DNA of 39,236 bases from Thermoleophilia bacterium (GTDB lineage: Bacteria > Actinomycetota > Thermoleophilia > Solirubrobacterales > 70-9). How positions within the stretch are numbered: the stretch's first letter is position 1; every line of letters begins with the position of its first letter. The DNA lies in assembly GCA_016649905.1 (NCBI GenBank), contig JAENWU010000012.1:1-39236 (forward strand), written 5' to 3'. The notes beneath the pieces are model-generated. The model searched no databases. It was given only the letters and a program-made list of their open reading frames with translations, and was not told the origin of the DNA. This document shows, piece after piece, positions 8,067-15,700 of the stretch. Position numbers and translations under genes: made by a program.

Positions 8067-8177
8067 CTAAGCCCCTTTCCGGCAATCAGGTATCGCTGCC
8101 AAGTAGGGCGGCAACGGAGCGCCGGTGAAGTTCGTCAGCCGGGTGATGTTTCCCCCGCCCTCGATTCCCGTGTACCC
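8067..8177 (-). pseudogene. Relic of the C-terminal module of the giant surface protein
   Basis: The frame from 8177 to the TAG at 8067 reads GYTGIEGGGNITRLTNFTG then APLPPY. It matches the end of the 2842-residue protein (YLGIAGGGNFERLANFRG then AQLPPF) and the end of its previous repeat (GGVEGSGNASRLTNFKVG). There is no start codon in frame; a TGA lies a few codons upstream. The piece sits between the delta-60 gene and the RTX-like gene, just before that gene's ribosome binding site, as the intact C-terminus lies just before the delta-60 gene. It is best read as the remains of a second mosaic gene, or of a duplication whose body was lost. Confidence 0.7.
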
Positions 8178-8220
8178 GTGGCGAAGGCGCTCTCATCTCT
8201 ACCCATCTCGCTGCCTCCCG

Positions 8221-9696
8221 TTAGCGATACCGAGTCAGCATCATCGCCGTGTTGCCGGGCCCGTTGCCCCCGAAGCGTTCGAGCTGCACCCAGCCACCGG
8301 CGACGACCTTGCCGTCGGGCTGGGCGAGGGCGGCGCGGGCGAGGCTCTGGGAACCGGGCGGGGCGGTGTGCCAGACGCCACCTTCACCGAAGGTGCGGTC
8401 GCGCCGGCCGTTGGGAAGGAAGAGGCGGGAGGTGAAGTCTTCATGCCCGGGTTCCTCCTGACCGCGGGTGTATGGGGCCAATTCGCCACCGGTGACGAGG
8501 ACCCGGCCGCGGCCGTCAATCGCCATCGCCTGGGGTTCGAAGGTGAACCCCTGAACACCGTGCTCGCGCGGGTCGGGTTCCCGCGCGTCGATCGGGGCGC
8601 GTTCCATATAAAGCGACCGACCGAAGGAGCGGTCGCGGCTTCCGTCGGGAAGCAGGCGCAGCAAGGCAACCGGTTCTTCGATGCTCCTGCCCTTTCTCGG
8701 ATAGAGGAGACCGCAGAGGACGATGCGGCCGCGTCGGTCGACCGCGAACGGCGCCCTCAGGTAGGCGCCCCGGGCGAAGATGAAGAACTCGGATCTCCCT
8801 CCCACCGTCACCCTGCCGTCCCTGCCGAAGCTGCGGTCGATCCTGCCGTTCGCGGTAAGCCGGTAGAGGACGATCTGCTGGCGCAGATAGCCGGATACCA
8901 GGAGCTTTCCCGAGGGCAGGGCCCGGATCGCGGTGAAACCGGTGTAGGCGCGGCTGTGGGGGGGCGTGATGCTGAAGCGACCGCCGTGCCCGAAGTCGCG
9001 GTCGATCCTCCCGTCGGGGCGGTAGGCGACCACCACCGCACGTGCTCGGCCGGGGCCGTTGACGGGCAGGTTGGGTGGGTGGGGGACGATGTCCCCCACG
9101 GCGACGATCGTCCCGTCGGGCTTGATCGCCAGGTCGTGCAGGCGCTCGCCGCCGCCGTTCCCGTCGATGCGGCGGCCGCCCCGCACCGGACGCGGAAGGA
9201 CCTTGCCGCCGTTTCCGAAGCTGGGATCGAGGCGGCCCTTCGCCGTAAAGCGGACGAGCGCGGGGGCGAACGCTCCTTCGCTGTCGCGGTAGCCGGCGAG
9301 CAGGACCTTGCCGTCCCTCTGTCCGGCCACCGCTTCTGCCTGGAGCACCCCCCCTCCCTTGACTTCGCCTCGGCCGGAGCGGAGCCGCGGCGTGAAGCCG
9401 TCCCGACCGAAGCTGAGGTCGGGAGCACCGTTGGGACGGACCCGGGAGGCGGCGAAGTAGTGCCCGCCGCGAGCGATCGGGTAGACGGCGGCAAGCAGCC
9501 TTCCGCCACCGCCGGGTTCGAGGTCGGCGATTCCGCCGACCTGGCCCGTCTCCGGCAGGCGCGCTTCGATCTCGGCGATTCCGTTCGTGCCGAAGGTCGA
9601 GTCGGTGGGATCTGCGGCAAGCGCCGCCGCGGCCGTAAGCGCGAACAGCGCGGTGCAGCCGATCAATGCCTTCTTCAGCAACCAGGTTCTTCTCAT
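8221..9696 (-). CDS. Exported delta-60 repeat protein
   Basis: 491 residues from ATG 9696, chosen because AGAGGAG precedes it and a signal peptide follows (ALIGCTALFALTAAAALA); longer frames would overlap the upstream gene. The mature protein is a chain of units of about 60 residues, each with a D-x-SFG-x-GG/DG core and an AVDRRGRI or LPDGK-like strand: STFGTNG, LSFGRDG, PSFGNGG, RDFGHGG, RSFGRDG, RSFGRS and RTFGEGG. This is the delta-60 repeat (TIGR02608), thought to form a beta-propeller-like fold in exported proteins. No catalytic residues are evident. It lies 37 bp downstream of the giant surface protein gene and is probably co-transcribed with it. Confidence 0.78.
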   Translation of the reverse strand: MRRTWLLKKALIGCTALFALTAAAALAADPTDSTFGTNGIAEIEARLPETGQVGGIADLEPGGGGRLLAAVYPIARGGHYFAASRVRPNGAPDLSFGRDGFTPRLRSGRGEVKGGGVLQAEAVAGQRDGKVLLAGYRDSEGAFAPALVRFTAKGRLDPSFGNGGKVLPRPVRGGRRIDGNGGGERLHDLAIKPDGTIVAVGDIVPHPPNLPVNGPGRARAVVVAYRPDGRIDRDFGHGGRFSITPPHSRAYTGFTAIRALPSGKLLVSGYLRQQIVLYRLTANGRIDRSFGRDGRVTVGGRSEFFIFARGAYLRAPFAVDRRGRIVLCGLLYPRKGRSIEEPVALLRLLPDGSRDRSFGRSLYMERAPIDAREPDPREHGVQGFTFEPQAMAIDGRGRVLVTGGELAPYTRGQEEPGHEDFTSRLFLPNGRRDRTFGEGGVWHTAPPGSQSLARAALAQPDGKVVAGGWVQLERFGGNGPGNTAMMLTRYR

Positions 9697-9733
9697 CGTC
9701 TCCTCTGTAACCCCCTCGAAGCGGGAGAGTCGC

Positions 9734-12700
9734 TTAGAACGGCGGCAGCTGCGCGCCTCTGAAGTTGGCCAGCCGCTCGAAGTTGCCGCCGCCGGCGATC
9801 CCCAGATACCCAGATTGGTAGGTCGTATCGCTCGCCGAGAGGAGCTGGGTGAATTCACCCGTCGTGCCCCCGGTCCAGGCCGAGAGGACCCCGGCTTTGT
9901 GCACCAGCGCGATCCGCCCGCCGATCGCCAGCGAGACGCCCGCCTGCGACGCCAGGGTGGTCGGCGTCCCGGAGACCCACTTGACGAGGGTGACCGAATA
10001 GACGCCGCTGCCGCCGGTGGGTTCGGTGAAGCGGAGTTCATAGCCGCTTCGCGCGCTCGCCGGATTCGGCATGTTGAGCAGCAGCTCGAAATGCCGCCCC
10101 GCGAGGGTCGGCCGCACTTTCAGGGTCGCCGCGACCGCGTCGCCCGATCCGGTGTCGGCGAAGGTCGCTTTCGTCCAGTAGGCGCCGTTGATCGCTTCGC
10201 CGAGTTCCCACGGATCGTAAGGTCCCCACCCTTCGCTGGCCACCACCTGCCCGGTCCGATTGGCCGAAGCGTAGTCCCAGGCAAGCGCCGCCCAGGCGCC
10301 GCCCCCCGAGAGGGGCAGTTCCGAGGTCGCGAAGGCGTCGTCGAGGCGTAGGGCGCCGAGCGCGGCACTCATGTTCGCCGCCGACGGGAGAAGCTGGCCG
10401 ACCTTGAAGTTGGTCAGCCTCGACGCGTTGCCCGAGCCCTCGACGCCGCCGTTGCCACTGCTGAAGCTGCTGTCGGCGGCCGTCAGGAGCTGCGTGAACC
10501 CGGCGCCGGTGTTCGTCCACGCCGCCACGCTGCTTCCTTCGTCGACGAGGGCAACCGAGCCGCCGGCGGCAAGCGAGTAGCCGGTTTTCGTGGCGAGGAC
10601 GCTTTCCGTCCCGGCGGACCACCTCGCCAGGATCACTTCGTAGACGTTCAGGCTGGTCTGCACGAACCGCAGCTGGTATCCGCCGCGGGCGCTTGCCGGC
10701 GTCTGCAGATCGAGCCAGAGGGCGAAGTAGCGACTGGGGAAGTTGTTCCCGGGGCCGGCGGCCACCGTCGCGGCGGCGGCGACTCCCGTCCCGACGTCGG
10801 TGACGGTCGGGGCGAAGTAGGCGCCGTTGATGGCGGAGTACGCCTGGACCGGACCCCACCCGCTCGTCCGGTTTTCACCCTTCCCAGCCGCCCATCCGAG
10901 CACCGACCATTTCGTCCCGAAGTTGGAGACGGCGTTCGTCGTGGCGTTGAACGGATCGGTCACGGCCATCGCGCCGAGGTCGGAGGCCACCGAATTGGTT
11001 TGCGTGGTGAACGTCTGGTCGACGCCGTTGGTCGTGGCCGCCACACTCGTCGCCACGAGGCGGTAGTGGTAGGTCGTGCCCGGGGTCAGGCCCGTGAGCG
11101 ACTCGCCGACGGCGACTCCGCTGGTTCCGGCACCCACTTCTTTCGGGCTGACCGGGATTTTTGTCCCGTACGACGTGGTCGGCCCGTATTCGAAGTAGTA
11201 GCTCGTCGCCAACCCTTCGGGGTTGACGGTGCCGTTCACGGTGGCGGTTTTCTGCCCGATGCCGGTGGCGGCCAAGGTCGTGGCTTTCGGAGCTTTGAGC
11301 GTCAGGAACGTCTGGTCGAACCCGGCTTCGGTCCCCGCCGCGTTCGTGGCCACGAGGCGGTAGTGGTAGGTCGTGCCCTGGATCAGCCCGGTCAACACCT
11401 GGCTGACGGGCACCGTGACGAAGCCCGCGCCCACCGCTTTCGGGCTGACCGGGATTTTCGTCCCGTAGGACGTGGTCGGCCCGTATTCGAAGTAGTAGCT
11501 CGTCGCCGCCCCTTCGGGGTTGACGGTGCCTTCGATCGTCGCCGTCGTCGCTTTCACCGCCGTCGCGTCGCCGGTTTCGACGTCCGGAGACAGGTTCGAG
11601 CAGTTGTCGCCCACCCCGTCGCTGTTGGTGTCGGTCTGGTCGGGGTTGTAGATCGTCGGGCAGTTGTCGGAGGCGTCATCGACGCCGTCTTCGTCCTGGT
11701 CGGCTACCTGGCAGGCGTCGCCGGTCCCGTCCAGGTTGCTGTCGGCCTGGTCGGGATTCGAGTCGGCCGGGCAGTTGTCGAGGCCGTCGGCGACGCCGTC
11801 GCCGTCTTCGTCCCCATCCACGGGGGAAGCCGGCAGGTATGCGGCGATCTGTGCCTGGCTCGCGGCGAGCATCGGGAAGATTTCGCCGTCGCCGAGGACT
11901 CCTTCGTAGGCGGTGAACTCGTCGAGCCTGCCGGCGAGCAGGTCGGTGGCGCCAGGCCCGGCGCCGAGGAGGCTTTCCGGAGAGAGCGCCGGAGCGGGCA
12001 TCACGTCGGAGTGGTAGCCGAGCTCGTACGGGAAGCCGTCGATGTTCAGCGAGATCGTTTCACCCTCCAGGGAGGCCACGACCTGGTGCCAGTCACCCGC
12101 GGCGACCGGTTCGGAGGCGACCGAGGGTGCGCCGAACGCCTGGCCGGTGGTGAACACGATCGAGCCGTCGGGCGCCCGGGAGAGGAAGGCGCCCCGGCCG
12201 CCGCTGCCGGCGCTCGAGAAGAGGTATTCGCGTTCCCCTGCCGGCGCGGTGAATTTGACGTAGACGGAGACGGAATACCCTTCCCCGCCTTCGGGACCGG
12301 CCTGGCCGTTCAGGTCCACGTAGGCGGTCGAGCCGTCGAGGGAGATCGAGGAGGAGCCTTCTTCTTCCCCTTCTTCTTCGCTGTCGAGGAGGGCGCTTTC
12401 GCCGCCCAAGACTGGGCCGGGGCCCCCGACCGAGGGACCGGTGCCTTTGGCCATGTAGGTACCGGGAGCTTCATCGTCGAGCGCGTTCGCCGCGCTCGTG
12501 CCGGTGGTCTCGTCCAGGTGGAATTCGGTGGTCGGGTAGGCGGCTTCTTCGCCTGGTTCGCCGAGGAGTGCCGCAAAGCTCGAGGACCCGCCGCCGGGCG
12601 CGACTGCCGCGGCTTTGCCAGCTCCGCCTTTCACCGGATTGAGTTTTCGGTCCTCGTTGGGGTATGGACCTTCTTTTTGCCCGTCGTCGTATCTAGCCGC

Positions 12701-15700
12701 CTTCCCGACGACGTGCCTGCAGGTCTTTCTCAGCTTCCCGGCCGGAGGCGAGTACTGCAGATCCCATTTTTTGTCGGCATGAACGATGTCCCCGTCCTGG
12801 CCGCCGCAATCGACAATCAGTTCCGGGTGCGAGTTGTTGACGATGATCCTGTCGTCTCCGCCACTTCCGTAGAGCTTGTTTTCACCGCCACGTCCGAGGA
12901 TGTAGTTGTGGTTGCCGTTGCCCCGTACGAGGTCGTTCTGAGGTGAGCCCTCGAAAGCGTTGAAGTCCTTGAACGTCTCCGGCCCCTCAGCGCCGCAATT
13001 AAGTTCGTAATTGGCTTCCAGGTTGTTTCCGGCCCCGCCCAGTTTCTCTTTCTGCATGTTGGCGTAGACCCCGAGGTTCGGCAGCAGGTGGAACTGGGCG
13101 TTGTCTTCCGCCTCTCTGGCCTCTTTTTTCTGGGCGTCCGTTTTCGGTTCATACCCGGCGTTGAATGCGAAGTAGGAATCGCCTTCGCAGATCCGGGAGT
13201 TGAGGAAGAGATCGTTGGCGGAGCCGCCTTCGACTTTGTCCGCGCCTTCGCTCTGCGCGACGTCGTCTTCACCGCCGGCGCCGAACAGCCTCTCGACGCC
13301 GCCGTTCTGCTGGATCCCGTCGACGATCAGCTCTTCCATCGAGCCGCCGACCAGTTCGTCGGCCCCGGGGCCGCCGCTGAGCAGGATCGCGCCAGGACGC
13401 TCCTTGCTCTCGCCGCTCATCTTGGTGACGTCGTTGCCGCCGCCGCCGTAGATGACCAGCGCCCCGAGGTCGCCGCCGACCTGAAGGGCTTTGTTCACCG
13501 CACCGGTGATCCGCACCTGATTGGCCGAAAGTTTGGCGGAAAGGGTCTCGCCCCCGCCGGCGCCGATCACGTACACGTTCCTCTCCGCGCCTGCCTGGTA
13601 AACGCCGGCGACCGGACCGCTGGGGGCCGTGTACGCGCCGCGTTGCCCGTCGACCCAGTCTTCGTTCCCTTTCTGAAGGCCGCCGCCGGCGTTGAAGACC
13701 ATGTCTTCGCCGGGCCCGGGATCAATCGTGGTCGCTACCGCGCCTTCGATCCAGTCGCCGAACGGCGAACCGAAGATGCGCTCGTTTTCCTTCAGGGTGT
13801 CGGTGCCGCCACCCTGGGTCGGGTCGCCGGCGGAGGCTTCGACCGGACCACTGCTGCCTTTGGCGAAGCGGATGTAGACACCGGCTTCCGCTGGCGGCGG
13901 GAAGGTTTTGATGCTGTTTGCCAGCGCTTTCTGTTTCGCGCTTCCATACAGATTCGGTCGGCCCGCCGTCGGTTGACCTTCCGCTTCGGCGAAGCCGGGA
14001 GCCAGCGCATCGGCGAAGCTCGCCGTGTCGGTGCCGGGCCCGCCGAAGAGCTTGTCGGGCCCCTGGCCGCCGCGCAGGGTGTCGTTGTCTTTTCCTCCCC
14101 GCTCCGTGTCCTCCCCCGGCCCGCCGTCGAGCACGTCCACGTCGTCTTCGCCGAAGAGCTTGTCGTCGCCGTTGCCGCCGTAGATGCGATCGGCCCCGGC
14201 GCCGCCTCTCAGTTCGTCGTTCCCGCCGCCGCCGCGGATCAGGTCCGCACCGTCGCCACCCTTGATCACCTTGGTCTTCGAGCTGCCGATGATCACGTCG
14301 TTGCCGTCGAGGGCTTCGACCACAGTGACATTCTTCGGCGGAACGAGCGTGTCGTTCCCGCAGGTGCCGATCATCCTGGCGCCCTTGATTTCGACCTGGT
14401 TGTGACCGGAGCACCCGGCGGCCAGAAGCCCGAACCCGCCGACTCCCGATCCATCGGTGGGCTCGATCGCCTGTTCGTGGGGCTGTTTGACTTCCAGGGT
14501 CGCGGTGGAGATGTGGCCGAGGCCGTCTTTCGCCCGCGCCTGGACGCTCGCCCCAACCGGGGCCGCGAGGAGCGGTTCCCAGGGGATCTGGGGGTCGCGC
14601 ACGAAGTCGGCCGGGCAGACTTTCTCCGTGCATTCGGCCCCCAGTTCCATCACGACTTCTCCGGCGAGCAGGATCTGCACCGACTCCACGCCTGACCGAC
14701 GGTCCTGCGGGGTGGTTGGCTCGCCGTCGCTCACTTCCACGTTGAACCTGAGGCCATAGCCGTCTTCTTCGAATATCGGCCCGCCCAGGACCGGGGTGGA
14801 CGGGGCCGAGGTGTCGACCACGAACGCGCGCCGGGCCGGCGTCGGATCGGCGACCGCTGCGGTGTTTCTTCCCCTCACTTCGAAGACGTGTTCACCCTCC
14901 GCGAGGCCGGTGTAGGTCTTGGCCGCCGCCGGGCAGCTCGCGAAGGACGCCCCGTCGAGGCTGCATTCCATGCTCGCCGTTTCGTCCGTCGAGTAGGTGA
15001 AGGCGGCTTCCGTAGTGCCGATCGCTCCGTCGGGTCCGGAGTCGATGCTGGTCTGCGGTCCGTTGGTGACCAGCGTGAAGGCCGCGGTCGCCGGGGTCGC
15101 GTCAGCGTTGCCGGCGGGATCGACGGCGCGGACCTGGAAGCTGTGGGCGCCAGCGGCGAGGGCGGTGGCGGGGGTGTCGGTGGCGCCCGGGCCTGAGCAG
15201 GCACGAAAGGCTTCCGCGTCGTAGCGGCATTCGAACGCCGATTCAGCCTCCGAGGCGGAGAATTCGATCGTCGGCGTCGAGTCGTCGGTGATCGTTGCGG
15301 GGGCGGAGGTGATCGTCGTGTCTGGCGCGGTCGTGTCGACGCTGAAGGCGCGGACGTCTTCGGTTTCGTTCATCGCCGCGTCCCGAGCCCGTAGGTGGAA
15401 TTCGTAGCTGCCTTCGGCCAGATTGCTCGGGGGGGTGTAGGAGGAAGAGGTGGTGCACGCCGCGAAAGGCGGTTCGCCTTCTTCGGTTTCGGGTTCGCCT
15501 TCAGCTTCCAGGAAGCAGGCGACGGTCCCGCCCGAGGCGGTGAAATTGAACGTCGGCTGCGCTTCGTTCGTCGGCCCTTCGGGGCCACTGGTGATTTCCG
15601 CTTTCGGCGCAGCGGCATCAACCGTGAAGGAGGCGACCGCCGGGGTCGGGTCTGCGACTTCCAGCTGGTTGACCGCGCGGACAGAAACGGTATGTGCGCC

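Noticed and set aside
8125-9762. Plus-strand open frame of 545 codons
   Set aside because: Antisense shadow of the delta-60 repeat gene; low-complexity Gly/Ala/Asp composition without domains, while the minus strand shows clear repeats and a signal peptide.
11000-12946. Plus-strand open frame of 648 codons
   Set aside because: Antisense to the giant protein; Val/Arg/Gly-rich and featureless, as expected for the opposite strand of high-GC coding DNA.
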